Shown piece by piece: positions 44,532-57,480 of a stretch of DNA of 64,000 nt. Under the pieces are notes generated by a model. That model saw only the letters and a program-made list of their open reading frames with translations. It was not told the origin of the DNA and did no database searches. A program made the position numbers and the translations under genes. This DNA comes from Tipula vernalis (taxonomy: Eukaryota > Arthropoda > Insecta > Diptera > Tipulidae). Within the stretch, counting starts at the first letter, position 1; each line of letters starts with the position of its first letter. The DNA lies in NCBI GenBank assembly GCA_958295665.1, contig OY282560.1, positions 28,323,992-28,387,991 of the forward strand, in the 5' to 3' direction.

Positions 44532-45161
44532 ATCGAATAATTATTTAATGTGCTATAGGTTTACAAGAGTATTAAAAGCTGTATTTGCTATACTTATACC
44601 ATTCAATATTTGATCGGTAATTTCAGACTGTTTTTAGAAATCGATTTACGACACCTTATCTCCTCACTAATGTTATACCAAAAACGATACATATATAGAG
44701 ACATACAAAGCATCAGTAAAAAATAGTCGATAAAATCTTAATAGAGTTATTTATACTGATACCCACTTATTCTGTCGTGCTAAGAAAAAACGTCACATTT
44801 GCCTTTTTCAAGTTCTGAGTAATTTCAATTTTTCTATTTTTGTTTACCATATGTCTTAATATGAAACTTAACTATTAAATAATGTGATTTTATAGAATTT
44901 GAAGAACGATATTCGAATTTTTTAAAAATCAGAAAAACAGGTATTTGTTGCAGAATCCAAATATCGATTTTGGTGTTTGCCACTTTTTTTTTCTTAGCAC
45001 GGCTACTGTGCTAGTGTGTACACGCAGTATGTTCTCTTTTCTTCTATCAATACAAACATTGTGCATTTTTTGTTTACTTGGCTAGAAACCAAACGAATGA
45101 TAAAGTATAAAAACGTCTTTGAAGGTTGGTCACCGAGGGTGGTTTTTACCCTTTGTATTTA
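44532..45161. other. No gene seen
   Basis: AT-rich sequence between the MITE and the second dispersed-repeat copy. Confidence 0.4.
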
Positions 45162-45320
45162 CATCTGGGGGTCGATTCTGTTTCCGTGGCAAAAATGAAA
45201 TGAAAAAATAGTTCTGTGTAAACCAAGCTCCAATTTGAATTAATTTTTTATAGTTTGCATCTACTCCGAAATTTAAATATATAAATTTTATAACGAAGGA
45301 ACATTAAACGGCAAATAATT
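45162..45320 (+). repeat. Dispersed repeat, copy 2 (uninterrupted)
   Basis: CTGGGGGTCGATTCTGTTTC...AAAATGAAATGA...GTGTAAACC...GAAATTTAAATATATAAATT...GAAGGAAC matches 44065-44222. In this copy the sequence runs on through AACATTAAACGG without the MITE. Confidence 0.55.
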
Positions 45321-46519
45321 GTTCTTTTACACAAGACACTTGTTTATCGACATTTGTATTAAGAGCCTAATATTTATAGCTGCAGTAATTTTTGTGTGGT
45401 AATAAGTGACTAACTTATGTGCGTTGTGCGTAGGTTGATAGGTATCTTATGTTAATTAAGTTATGCAACCATAATAAACGCAATTAGACACTACCAATAA
45501 TTTTTTTAAGCTTTACATTTTTTTAAATAAAGTATACACTACTTTAGTTGTAACATTTAAATGGCGGTCATATATTTGTGGAATTTTCCATACTTACAAA
45601 ATTCGATTTTTAAAGTTCGAACTAAGACAAAGTACAAGAGAGTTTGAAATACACAATATTGAAATGTTTATAAAATAATTCTGATTGAAGAATAAAGATA
45701 AGTTATGTCGAAATTTGTAATCTTAAAAAGCCCAAACAATTACTAATTTCAATCATTTCACCAATAACCTGTATTTGTCAGTAGTCTCAAGTTGAAAGTA
45801 TTTTTGAGCTTACGAATGTTCTTTATTTTGAAATGTCTAGAATCTGAAGAATATTCAAATACCGATCATGGTCTCAGCGTGTGAAGCGCTATTGTGAAAG
45901 CATTAAAACTCTTAAATTTTATTTACTACACAGAAATTCGAATTTTGAAATGTAGTTGTTTCGAAAAACTATTTGTAATCTGACATAATTTTGAAACCCT
46001 AGATTCAATAGGATATTCTTAATTTACAGATTTTTAAAATAGGAATAGAAATCAGGTGCTTGAATTTAGAATTAAAGAAGCTTAGGGAATTATAAAATTT
46101 TAAAATTAAGGCTTAAAAGGTTAAAAGGACTATTTTGGAAATCTAGGAATTAAGTCGATTTTAAGAATTCAAGAAATAAAAATGGTTGACTCTAGATGTT
46201 AATGAAAAGAGTTTTTTTCATTGAATTTTTTCATAGAACGAAAATTGACCCCCTGAGCTCTATCAAAACCAACGTAATCAGCCAAATAACCACAAAACTT
46301 TGATTTGATTGGATTAGAGAGTGTGATGTTCGATTATTTGTAGTGGACACTAGATTCGATCTAAATTACGCAACCCGATACTTTAGAATTTCTTATTCAA
46401 ATTTTTGATCAATATGTAAAACTATTGATCTAAACAGTAATTTAATATATTTACAAAATGCATTGCCTCAAAATCTGTATAAGTATACGTAATTGTGGAA
46501 ACCAATTTGAGTCCTGATA
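45321..46519. other. No gene seen
   Basis: AT-rich sequence. Nothing was recognised before the LINE that begins near 46520. Confidence 0.4.
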
Positions 46520-48710
46520 TACATATATTGTTCTGAGTATTTCCCGGCAGATTACATTCTGTATAGGTGTGATCGGTCGCCGCTAACTAGTGTCAAAACA
46601 AGTTGGGAGGTATGCTGATCGCTGTTCATTTGTCTATTGTAAGTGTAGCTGTTGACAGTGATCCAACAATAGAGCTTAAATGTGTTAAGGTGAATATCTT
46701 CAGAATTTGTTTTACATTATTGCGGCTTATACATCTGAAGTTTATGCGACATAAGCTGTTTATATAATAAGGTTTCCAAACTCAACTTGGATGAAATCGT
46801 GCTGATACTTGGTAATTTCAATTTACCGAACATTAATTGGCTATAGTTGATGAAGATGTAAATTGTATCATTCATTAACAATTTTTGATTTTAGGTATTT
46901 ATTATCAGCACAATGATAGTATGATGTCTTATTTCAAATCGGTTGACTGGCATTCGGGATTTTCGTTGCAGACATGGACATTAACCGTCATGTGCAAATA
47001 TTCTATGACATTTTATTCAATGGCTTCAACGGGTATGTTCCAATTTTTGTTGGAAAGGTTAATCTTAACAATCCTCTGCTGTTTAACAACGACCTAACAA
47101 ATCTTCGAAATCGTAAAAAAAAATTATATCGAAGGTGGAAGTTCTCCAAGAGTGCTGACGACAGACTATCATTTTTAGATTTACTGAAACAGTTTGATTG
47201 TTTACATTGTACCGCATACAAGAATTTTATTGCTGAGGTTCAAAATAATATGGATAAATAATATAAATTCAAAATCATTCTGGAATTTTGTTGAATCCAA
47301 AAGAACAAATGGTTTTTGTTTCCGTCAACAATGTCGTTCAATGATATAACTGAAAATGTTTATAAACGTATTGATATTGTTGAAGATGAAGACAGTTGTA
47401 CCAACACGCTTGTATATCCCTCTCCAGATGATATTATTAAATCCCTTCAGCTTTTTAAGGATGGATGTGGCCCAGAAAATATTTCTTCAAATTTTCTTAA
47501 ACAATACTGTAATGAAATGGCTCAGCCTTTGTCAATTTTATTTAATAGTTCACTTTTGTAAGGTGTTTTTCCGGTTGTCTGGAAATCGTCTGGGAATCCC
47601 TAAATTGTTTGAGTCGATAGTTTGTGATTACATGTTTTTCGGTCTTAAGTCGCTTGTAGTAGATGGACAGCAAGGTTTTTTCCGAGGAGGTTCTTCTGTA
47701 TCAAACTTAGTAGAATTTATGAAACGTGCAACAGAGGTGATTGAAGGCAATGCTTAACTTGATGTTATTTATACCGACTTCGGTAAGGCGTTTGACTTCT
47801 GGAAAAATGAAAATTACTTGGCGTTAATGATAATTTGATCAAATGGCTTGAGTCATATCTTACTGGGCGGATGCAATGTGTAAAAATTAACAATAGTTTT
47901 TTAATGATATCACGAAAAGTATAAAATTTTCCCGTTGACTTATACATATACTCGTATGCTGATGAGTTAAAAAAATTTTACCCTATTCGAAATCTAACGT
48001 AAGAATAATTTGTTATATTTAAATGTAACAAAGTGGAAAATTATGAGTTTTATACTTTCAACATCGCATCCTATTTATGATCACGTTATTGCGAATAATA
48101 ATTTGGCACGAGTTGAGACATTTGTACCTTATCATTTAAGCGTTATTTCGACTTGATCTGTTCTAAAGCCAAATCTACGTTAGAATTCCTAAAACGTACC
48201 ATGAAAGAGTTTAATGATCCCAGAATTCCAACAGCTCAAATATGCATCATGCGTATGGTGTTCCCGTTACAGGGATCACATAATTAGAATTGAGCCAGTA
48301 GAAAAGTCTTTCCTAATTTGGTGGGTTTGACAACCGATTACCGTGGTGGGAAAATATTAGATATATCTACCTCCATATGTTAAAAGATGTAATTCCTTGA
48401 AAATTATGCCTTCCCTCTTGAAATTCGTCGCCAACACGTAGAAATGTTATGTAATGTGGAAATCATCGAACTCGCACACCTTCGAAAATAGATTCCCTTA
48501 GAACCAATTATGGAAGTGATGAACCTTTGAATTCAATGTTGAAATGTTATAACGAACTGAGTAGTTTTTGTAACTTTATTTTAGTGATTAAATTGTTTTT
48601 GTGCTATTTTGTTATTATGTACTTAAGCGTATGTACAACACAATTACTTTTATTTTTGTTATTGTTTAAAATTGTACTGGAGCTTATGGTTCCTAGTTAA
48701 TTTTTCTGAA
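46520..48710 (+). mobile_element. Heavily broken LINE of the GVPQGSHLG lineage
   Basis: The plus strand starts with FPADYILYRCDRS near 46545, equivalent to EEYFPASYILHRRDR in the copy at 54690. The endonuclease core shows LILGNFNLPNINW near 46803-46842 (the family has G-D-F-N-L, so the catalytic Asp is changed to Asn). RT follows from about 47060 in several frames: FKDGCGPENISSNFLK near 47450, GIPKLFESIV near 47595, DGQQGFFRGGSSVSNLVEFM near 47660, VIYTDFGKAFD near 47764 (first catalytic Asp) and YSYADELKKF near 47950, where the A-D-D box has become A-D-E. C-terminal pieces follow (FLKRTMKEFNDPRIPTAQ near 48190). It has many stops and indels and looks older than the other two copies. Confidence 0.7.
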
Positions 48711-49492
48711 ATAAAATTTAGGATCTCGATTTTTTTAAAAGGATGCTTAACGTCGTTACCGGAATACATTCAACTGATTGGCTTGTTAAAAAATCCCGAT
48801 ATTCTTCCAATTTTTCAGAAAGCTTTTCAAAAGATATAGACGGTAATACCACAGAATAAAGTACAAAACATTTTGACCTTACCTTTCATTTTACGTGTCG
48901 AACGAGTATTATTTCTGGAATTTGTGTCCACTTAACGACAATTTAACATTGACGAATCTTACCTTCGCCAACCCGACGTGAAAAAATTATGTCGAAATTT
49001 TTTCAAACAAAAACCCCATTGTGAACTAAGGCCAATAAACATATACCAGGTTTTATTATTTTCATTTTGCAAAATCTTTCTTTATAGAAGGTATTTCAGG
49101 TTCACTTTTCACTTATTTATTTCCAATAATTAGAATATTTTAACGCTTCTTAAATTTCCTGGAGTAGATTTTCCGTTGATTTTGAATTTGCAGTTGCCCA
49201 GTTACACAAATTATTCAGATTCTATAAAAAAAATTGAGAGATATTAACGTGAAACATCGGGTTATCGAATCAACCGGGTTAAAATTTAAAATCTTAAAAA
49301 TAAACGTTATCCCTCAGTGCATACAAAAATTTGGTACATCACTTTTACTTTATTAATTTTTTTGTTGAATATTAATTAATTCATGTAATATCTAATATGC
49401 TACCGGTGGTTAGACCATTTTAATTGTGTTTCGATTAACACGAGAAGTATATGAGTATTTACGAACAGTAATTCAACGAAACCGACTAATAG
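48711..49492. other. No gene seen
   Basis: AT-rich sequence. Nothing was recognised. Confidence 0.4.
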
Positions 49493-49662
49493 ACGTAATT
49501 CTATTTATTTAATTATATGATTTTAATACGAGTATGTTTCGAAGATTGTAAGAGAATTCAATCCAGTTTCGAACTGATGAGCTTATGATTATGAAAAATT
49601 CTCTTACAATCTTCGAAACATACTCGTATTAAAATCATATAATTAAATAAATAGAATTACGT
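49493..49662. repeat. Perfect 66-bp inverted repeat (hairpin) with 38-bp loop
   Basis: The left arm 49493-49558 starts ACGTAATTCTATTTATTTAA and ends GATTGTAAGAGAATT. The right arm 49597-49662 is its exact reverse complement, base for base over all 66 positions. The loop is 38 bp and contains CAGTTTCGAACTG. The arms are AT-rich but not simple repeats, and carry the GAGTATGTTTCGAAGATTG word. Total identity in such neutral-looking DNA indicates a recent inverted duplication, or active maintenance. Confidence 0.95.
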
Positions 49663-50252
49663 TATTCATATCAAGCCAGAGATTTAAAGCATCCCCAGCA
49701 GAACAGTCCATATAGACTCTCATTTATTAATAAGCGTACACACGATTGCATGCATGGTTTGTTTATGCGTTAATGAATTGGTTTTTCAATTTGCTTTTGG
49801 TAACTAGAAATTTTCAACGGGTTTCGAGATATTTCGAGATTACTAAAGATAATTCCAGATTTTAGAAAATGTTTGGTATTTTTCTAGGTTTTTGCGAGAA
49901 AATCTGGCAAAAGCTCTAAATTAATTATTTAAATATTTGGAAATAAAAACAATTTCTGGAAAAAAGTTCCTACGCCTGGATGTGGTGTTTTGTTATAAGC
50001 TGTTGTTAAGGTAAGTGATTTAATGAATGAGGGTGATTTTTTGGCTTACAAGGAAATGTATGAATTTATTAGGATGAGTGGAATAACAATTTAATGCGAG
50101 ATAATTAATAGCCGACGGAATATGTGCAGGAAGTAAAATTCTGTTTAAAATTCTATTTGTAAAATTAAGTTATGAAGAAAAATATGTAACAAGGAATTTA
50201 TAAATTTGGATTTTTTGGCAATATGGCTCTATTTCATATAGGAGCCAAGCCT

Positions 50253-50283
<31 letters not shown>

Positions 50284-51735
50284 ATGCATTGTTGTTGTCA
50301 GAGAGAATTTTTCTTTTATATTAAGTCAATTTTACTTTAATCTTGACTTGACAACTACACGTTCATTCTATAAATTCGGCAATGCGTATACGATATAAAG
50401 GCTTTATTTGTATACTTTACACTTAAAGACGGTTAAAATTATAACAATATTCAAGATTCTGTTGATTATATAATACTTTAGTTAGACTTTAGGGGTTCTC
50501 AATTAATTATGTGTCATGATTTTAGGGCACTTTGCATTTAATTTTATAGTGCTGATAAATTTCCGCGGAATAAAATTTTTATTTTTAACCAAGTGAATTA
50601 TTACTAGATAGTAATAAATTTTTATGATGTTTTAAGATGAGATGGAGACAGTAAAATTTTAAATATCGTAATAAAAATTTGACGTTATTATGTTCGCCTT
50701 ACGTTTATAATAAAAATCCTGTTAATGTATTTCAATCTTTTTTTGTTAAATTAATCTAAGAAGGATTTTCTAATTCTTTGAAAAATTACAAATTGAAAAT
50801 ATATAAAACTTTTTTTTTTAGCTGGAAGGTTTTTTTTTAATTAAATTAAATTTCAAATAGCTTCCAAAAGTTTTAAAAACACTTAAGGGATTTTGTTATG
50901 TTTATTTTTGGTTAAAACTAAACATAACATCTGAATTATTCGGATTAAAATTTAAATAGTTTCTAATAACCTTGGTCCCAACTCGGAAACCTGACTTCTG
51001 TTCAACAATATTCGATAAAAACCGGAATTTCAAATATATCTCCTCTAATACATTCTATGAAATAAATATTTATAACAAGAGCCAACTTTCATCTTTATTT
51101 TACTAATTATTTTGTAATTTGATAACAATTTTGAAAATGTTTTGCACAAATTGAAAAACAATTCTGAAAAATCTTAAAAAATTTTATATTACAATACATT
51201 GTAAAACGTAAAGAATTGTTGAGAAGTTTGTCAAAGAATTTATGTAGGTACAAACAATTTCTAAGAATATTCTGTTTTTGTTTGGATTATCGTGTAGCTT
51301 TTGAAGAAATAATGTCAGGCTTATAACACACTTGCAAACAAACAGGAAACACAATCCGTTTTCAAAACACATTTCTGGTCGGTTTTTCAATTTTTGTGCA
51401 GCAACTTTCTTTTTCCTACGATTGGTTATGTTTCGCTGAAAGAGTTGATGGTTTCGGTTTTGCTTGATATTTTACTTGATAAACAAAAAACAATTTTGAT
51501 TACGCGCACAATGTATGCATTCAGGGAGCAATCGCATCTACTTTTCTGTTGATGTGCTCATTTCCACTTTTTCTTTCTTTGAACGGGAATTCCAAACGTA
51601 AATTTAATCATTCACAAATTTTCGCCACTCCTTTTAAAATTTGTGGATTCCCCTTAATCCATATCGCTTGCTTTGTTATTTATTTATTTGCTCTTATTAC
51701 GCTTAATCGATTGACACCTGAAACGTTCGTATCGG
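49663..51735. other. No gene; possible LINE 3' tail near 50200-50281
   Basis: Near 50216-50260 TTGGCAATATGGCTC...AGGAGCCAAGCCTAA forms a stem-loop (GGCTC/GAGCC). It is followed by AATAAAATAAAAAAAAAT repeats to 50281, as at the 3' ends of some fly LINEs. No coding lies before it. The rest is AT-rich without motifs. Confidence 0.35.
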
Positions 51736-52029
51736 TTAACCCGAATCAGCCCGTAAATAATTTTTTCGAAATTTTAATTTTTTTTTCGCATAAATAGTAT
51801 AACAAAGATCTAAATTAAGGAATGCATCATTTGGTTTCGACCAGTCTAGCCCACTTTTTATCGGGGAGCTTGTTGCCATATGGCAACGCTGGGCTGACCT
51901 CGATTTGAAAAAATAATGGAAAACTCCAATTTTATTCTTATAAACATTTATTCATATTGCATTGTAACTAATTCAGTCTCTATAGTTTTAAATCATATTA
52001 GTTACTTATAAATTAGCGCAATGGTAAGA

Positions 52030-53700
52030 TTCAAAGCATTTTACGCAAAGACCTATACACCGCATTTTTTGCATATAGTCCGACCTATGGTCTTACAATT
52101 ACTTCCAGCGCAACGTTTTTTTTTTGTCAACAGGGCAGACGTAATAGCCCATACGATCGTAGCGAATACCGGCTAAATCAGCTGAACGTTTCCTGTTTCC
52201 GATGTTGAGGTAACGAATTTCTGGGTTGGATATCCTATGAAGCAACCATGCGTTTGGCACAGCTACATAAATCAGCCAAGTAAAAATGGAGCTCCACCGC
52301 ACTTTTGCCCTTTATTTCTATGCGATAAAGACATAAATTGTGATCCTTACAATCTACCCAACTGATGTATTTATTGTACTCATATATGACACAAGGACGT
52401 GGTACTTTGTTATTTTTTTTATGAATTTTTGAATATCGCAACGCTCTGGAAATTGGGTTAACACCAAATGTAGTCGATGCAATTGACACAACTGAGCTGT
52501 CTACCCATTTCATCAATCGAATGTTCAAACCATTCCCTTTTTGCTAATGATGAAACTACTCTCCTATTTCTTGAGTTGTTTTTCGAGGCAGCGGACAGTT
52601 CTTAGGAATTCTATTTTCGCGAATAGTACCAGTGACATCACACCCTTTACTTTTCAAAAATGCCAATACAGGAAAGCCAGTAAATAAATTATCGAAATAT
52701 AAAGAAAATGGTAGCCCTCGAACATCCGGAGGAAATTCATCTAACATGTTGAGCAAGGGTGATATGCATTTTCCAAAGTTTTGCTCATAAAACGTATTAG
52801 AGCGCGGTAAATCTCGAAATTTGTAAAATATACTGTTGGGGTACATAGTGACCATACCTTATAACCAATACAGAATTCATGTTTTCAGAAATAGGAAATC
52901 ATACTCTCGTCATATGATAGATTTTAGATAGATTTTGTTCTGGATGAAAATGTTTCAAAAAATTAGCTTTAAGCCGATCAGTCACCGGTCGGAGCTTCCA
53001 CATTTTGTCAGTTCTATTTATTTACGGATTATCTTCAAAATGAAGAAATTGCGAAATTTTCTTAAACCGATTTTTTCGCATTGAATTATAAATTAATTCA
53101 TTTCGAAGATCTGGTTCTGCTGACCAGTACAATGCCATATTAGACTGTGAAGGGTAACCACTTATGAGTAAAATTTCAATATAAACTATGAGCTCCTCTA
53201 CAGAAATACCTGGTGTTGGTTTTTTCAGAAATGTTTACTAATGTGGTTGATTAAATCATAATCCACAAACTTCTCGAATTATTCATGAGGAGTTATATTT
53301 CGACAATCCTCATAATTTTGTTCCGGAAATATTGGCATCATAGCAGTTGAGATATCATCACACACACACACACACACACACCAATTTTGAGGGCATTTTA
53401 AAATTTGATAGTGTCGATGTCGACATTTCCATTGCAGTAATCGATAAATTAGTAGATGCTCCGTCATCTTCTAAATTTTCTCCATTTTCTTCAATATCTG
53501 ACTGGGGCAGACATTATCAGGTAACCCGTAATAGTCGTCTGAACCATCATCCTCCCTACTAATACCTTCTTCATTATCCGGGGGTTCTAAAATAATTGCG
53601 GTTGGCAAATTTTCGTCTTCTTCATTAGACAATATATCTTCTAAATAATCGAGCGCCCTAGTCCATTTTTGAAGTTTTTGAGCGATTTATTTTATACGCT
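52030..53700 (-). pseudogene. piggyBac transposase (DDE_Tnp_1_7 type), broken
   Basis: In minus orientation the N-terminal part (53640-53400) is acidic (PDNEEGISREDDGSDDYYG). ALYWSAEPDLRNELIYNSMR near 53150-53090 and RKNRFKKISQFLHFEDN near 53095-53040 follow, then DESMISYF (the first catalytic Asp region) and FCIGYKVWSL near 52890-52850. At 52855-52556 come LPFSLYFDNLFTGFPVLAFL (catalytic Asp) and GTIRENRIPKNCPL. At 52528-52235 come WVDSSVVSIAST, YNKYISWVDCKDHN (final Asp block) and YRIEIKGKSAVELHFYLAD. The tail near 52110-52040 is cysteine-rich (CAGSNCKTIGRTICKKCGV), as in the piggyBac C-terminal zinc-binding domain. Several stops and frameshifts inactivate it. A (CA)n microsatellite interrupts the N-terminal part. 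Confidence 0.8.
53359..53381 (+). repeat. (CA)n microsatellite inside the piggyBac transposase
   Basis: An uninterrupted CA run of about 23 bp is read on the coding strand as alternating Cys/Val. It lies between DENSKLVC-like N-terminal sequence and DISTAMMPIFPEQN, so it probably expanded after the gene had decayed. Confidence 0.9.
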
Positions 53701-54025
53701 TGTTTTGAAGTCTCTAAGCTCTCACGTTCAACTAGCTACTGACATAAAAACTTCACGAAAAGAAAAAATAAACCTTAAAGGTTGATTTACATATGCGGCG
53801 TGCGACGTGTGACTAGTGGGAATAAACGTGACGGTTTCTTGACAACAATTTACATTTGTGACGGGTGCCACCAGGCTACGCACACTAATTAAATATTTTT
53901 TGTATTGTGTAGTGCGTTGTATTTAAAAAGAGAACTAAAAATGTGGCAAAACCATCAGGAATTTAAGAAAAAAAGAACAAAAATTGTACTACAAAATTGG
54001 CTTTAAATAATGAATCTCCCAAAAG

Positions 54026-54640
54026 ATGTTGGGTGAATCAAATGCTGTGGCAGAAATGAGGCTTCACGAAACCCACACATTTTTTAATTATCATCGAATG
54101 TCGGTGGATTTGTTCGATGAATTGCTGAGTAAAATTCGCAGCAAGATCGAAAAATTATATTTAACTCGAGAGCCAATATCACCAGGAGCAAGACTTTTTC
54201 TAACATTGAGGTGAAGATGCGAGCAAATAAATAATTGAACATTTTTAAAATTCTAACTATATTTGTTAGATACCTAGCAAGTGGCGACATAATGAAAGTC
54301 AGGTAATTACTACTAAAGCTAATTTTGCTTAAATTTTAGGCCTTTCATAATAGTGGAAGCAGTTGCTTCAATTATAAAAATTCGCACAGCATTATATTAA
54401 TGGCAATATGTGATGCGGATTATAACTTTTTAGTTGTAGGCATCGGAGCATCTGGGAGATTCAGCGAAAGCGGTGTCTTTAAAAGTACCGTTTTTGGAAA
54501 AGCATGTCGAAAACAGCTCATTTTTGAAAATCCCTCCTGATCAATACTTACCGAATAGCAACATAAGTGCTCCTTATGTAGTCGTCGCAGACGAGGGTTT
54601 CCCATTGATAAGGCATATTATAAGGCCATTTCCACTGCTC
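54026..54640 (+). pseudogene. Harbinger transposase, internally deleted
   Basis: Exon 1 starts at 54026 and reads AEMRLHETHTFFNYHRMSVD and PISPGARLFLTL. A 59-bp intron (GTGAAG at 54211, AG at 54268-54269) joins it in frame to RYLASGDIM, exactly the conserved L-R-Y-L-A-x-G-D motif, which supports the splice. A second probable intron (GTAATT...TTTTAG, ending near 54338) leads to HNSGSSCFNYKNSHSIILM, AICDADYNF (catalytic Asp), GASGRFSESGVFKSTVFGK and, in another frame, PYVVVADEGFPL (Asp) and IIRPFP. The middle segment that should carry the first catalytic Asp is missing. The LINE interrupts the gene soon after 54640, so the C-terminal part is lost. Confidence 0.8.
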
Positions 54641-54729
54641 TCCAGGTTCCATATTTTTTATGTCTTTAGCCAATGACATACAATAGTAGTCAACCGAATC
54701 AGGCTGCTGTACTGGCTCTTTCAAAATTT

Positions 54730-55600
54730 CGAAATCCGAAAATTCAGCTACTCTAAGAATAAAAATTTATTATCATAAAGCAAGCGGTATTCGCACTAAA
54801 TCAAAGAATCTAGTTTTATCTTTACTTGAGGATGAATATGAAGTGGTCTGTATAGCGGAGTCTTGGCTAACATCTAATTTTAAGTCGGAAGAATATTTTC
54901 CGGCATCGTACATTCTTCATCGTCGAGACAGGCATCTTCTTAAAGACACATATGAAAAAGGTGGAAATGTGCTAATTGCTGTTGCGGATAAATTTTCATC
55001 TATACCTTTAATATTGACGGATTGCGACTTGGATATAATCGCAGTAAGAATCAGATATCATGCGTTTTCACTAATCGTTTGTATCATGTATATTCCATGC
55101 GATTCTAATTTTGGGGTGTATGATAAAGTCATTGATATTATCAAGTTTAGCATAGCACTCATTTTGCAACCAGAGGATCGTTTATGTATATTGGGTGATT
55201 TCAATTTACCAAATGTTAATTGGCTTCGAGTTGATGATTTTTTAACTCCGTTGAACTTGAATGCGAATTATTGATAACTTCATGACCGGATTACTTTCAA
55301 TGGGTCTCAAACAATGTATGGACGTCAAGAACAAGTGTGGGAATGTTTTGGACCTGGTATTTTTGCCGTTGGATCAAGAAGTTATTGTCGAGACGTGTGA
55401 CGATTTAGCTGGAGCGTCGAGCATATATACGACATATTATGTGAAATTGTCAATGATGAGTTATTTGTTGACAATTTTAATTATAAAATTGGAGACTACG
55501 ATTCCTTGAATGCTTTTCTTGATAATTATGATTGGAGTGCATTTGAGGGTAATGATCATTTAGAGGAAGTACTGGATGAATTTTATAATGCGTTCTAAAT
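54730..55600 (+). pseudogene. LINE endonuclease and linker
   Basis: The frame reads RIKIYYHKASGIRTKSKNLV and EVVCIAESWLTSNF (catalytic Glu in the E-S-W-L motif), EEYFPASYILHRRDR, EKGGNVLIAVADKF, VCIMYIPCDSNF and RLCILGDFNLPNVNWL (GD-N motif, intact). It stops at 55274. A second frame from about 55261 carries MDVKNKCGNVLDLVF near 55318-55362, the L-D-L-V-F motif. The SDH motif is not clear. The break at 55262 looks like a small indel. The domain is otherwise well preserved, more so than in the copy at 46520. Confidence 0.75.
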
Positions 55601-55619
55601 ATAGGAATGGTGAATTTTA

Positions 55620-57480
55620 TTCCTAAATTTAAAACTACGCGTCAGTTGAAAGAACCGTGGTATAATAAACAGCTTATTAATCTGAAAAACCGTAAAGACA
55701 AGGCTCATAAGAGATTTAAATTTTTCCCTACTCCTGATAGGTCGCTGTATTTGAATCCTTCAGAAATGAATTAAGAATATTGAATAAATTTCTTTACAAT
55801 AATTACATTTTGGAGATCGAATCGAACATAAAGGATAGACCTGATAGCTTCTGGAGATTCGTTGATTCTAAAAGAAAAACTAAGGGATATACGTCTACTA
55901 TGTTTTTGGACGATCGTTTGGGTCATAATTTGAAAGATAATTGTAACTTGTTCGCTGACTTTTTTGAGAGTGTTTATGTAAAGAAACCGTTAATGACAGA
56001 TTCGATATCCAGCTATTGTTCAGATTGTTCCTTGCAATTGGAGCTTGATACTGTTTTGAATGCTCTACTATCGCTTGATATCAATCAAAGTGCAGGGTTC
56101 GATTCCATCCCTCCCTTGGTTCTTAGAATGACAGCACATGCTGTCGCTTTTCCAATCACAGTTCTTTTTAACAAAAGCCTTCGACAAGGATACTTCCCGA
56201 ACTTTTGGAAATGCTCTTTAATTAAACCAATATTTAAGTCAGGTTCCAGAAGTGATATTACTAATTATCGAGCCATCAGTATTTTATCCGTTTTGCCGAA
56301 GCTTTTTGAAAAATTAATCAAAGATTTTATTTATTTTATACTTGTAGGTTTATTTCTTCTAAGCAACATCGATTCTTTCCTGGCAGATCAACTGTCTCGA
56401 ATTTGTTTTTACTGACCAATTATATTTCAACGGCTTCTTTGGATTGTAATAGTTTACCTATTAAGTGGATCAAGTCGTACCTAGATGGCAGAACTCAAAT
56501 CGTTAACATAGGGAATTACATGTCTAGACGGATTCATGTTACGTCAGGGGTTCCCCAGGGAAGCCATTTGGGTCACCTTTTATTCATTCTTTTTATTAAT
56601 GATGTGATTAACTGTATTAAGTATTCTGAGATTCTTATATATGCTGACGATATAAAAATTTTTAAAACTATTTCGAATATTCGGGATGCAGACGAGCTAC
56701 AGTCGGATTTTACGAATTGGTGTACTTACCAAAATTTATTATTGAATACTAAGAAGTGTAAAACAATGCGATTTTCCCATAGAAGGAATGTTTTAAACTT
56801 TGACTACGAATTTTTTCTCAAAGACCATCGAATTGAGAAAGTGAACACTTTCAAAGATTTGGGTATCACATACGCTTCTAATTTATCCTTCCAAATTCAT
56901 ATACAGGGCATTGTTTCTAAGGCGTTTTCTATGTTAGGGTTTGTTAAAAGATTCTCCAAAGACTTTTGGGATCCTTATGCGATTAGAATCTTGTGTATTA
57001 CGTTGGTGCGCTCGCAATTAGATTATGGCGTAGTTATTTGGGACCCATTTTATCAGGATTCTTCTGATCTTATAGAAATGGTTTAAAGACAGTTCTTAAA
57101 ATATGCCTTGCGTAGATTACCTAGGGACAATAATCTTTCTAATTATATTCTTTCTCCTTATAGGGGACGATGTAAACTATTAATATTGGAACCTCTCTCT
57201 ATTCGTAGAACTGCGACATGTGCCACTTTTGTCCGTAATCTCCTCGTTTGTAGAATTGATTGTAATGAGATTCTCGATTTACGTTCCAACACGTGTGTTA
57301 CGATCGAGTGGTGAGTTTGTTCTTAAATTACCAATACGGAGGAGTTATTTAGCTATGAATGAACCTGTTTATAATGTCTCGGTTGCTTTTAATAAAGTAC
57401 GGTCGATTTTTGATTTTAATTTGTCAAGAGATGCATTTAAGGTTTTGATGTCAGATTTTCTTTCTAATTTTTGGTAAATT
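55620..57480 (+). pseudogene. LINE reverse transcriptase lacking palm motif A
   Basis: The RT begins after LKEPWYNKQLINLKNRK (near 55650). From 55780 to 56330 it reads NIKDRPDSFWRFVDSKRKTK, QSAGFDSIPPLVLR, CSLIKPIFKSGSRSDITNYR and AISILSVLPKLFEKL. After a frameshift near 56340 the text jumps from LLTNYISTASL to IKWIKSYLDGRTQIV, so the segment with the first catalytic Asp (D-F-x-K-A-F-D in the sister copies) is deleted. It goes on with SGVPQGSHLGHLLFILFIND, LIYADDIKIF (A-D-D intact), LVRSQLDYGVVIWDPFY, a stop at 57086, RSNTC/VPTRVLRSSGEF, and AMNEPVYNVSVAFN to the stop at 57475-57477. Confidence 0.8.

Noticed and set aside
53347..53562. Plus-strand frame containing a His/Thr run
   Set aside because: It reads through the (CA)n repeat, antisense to the piggyBac transposase.
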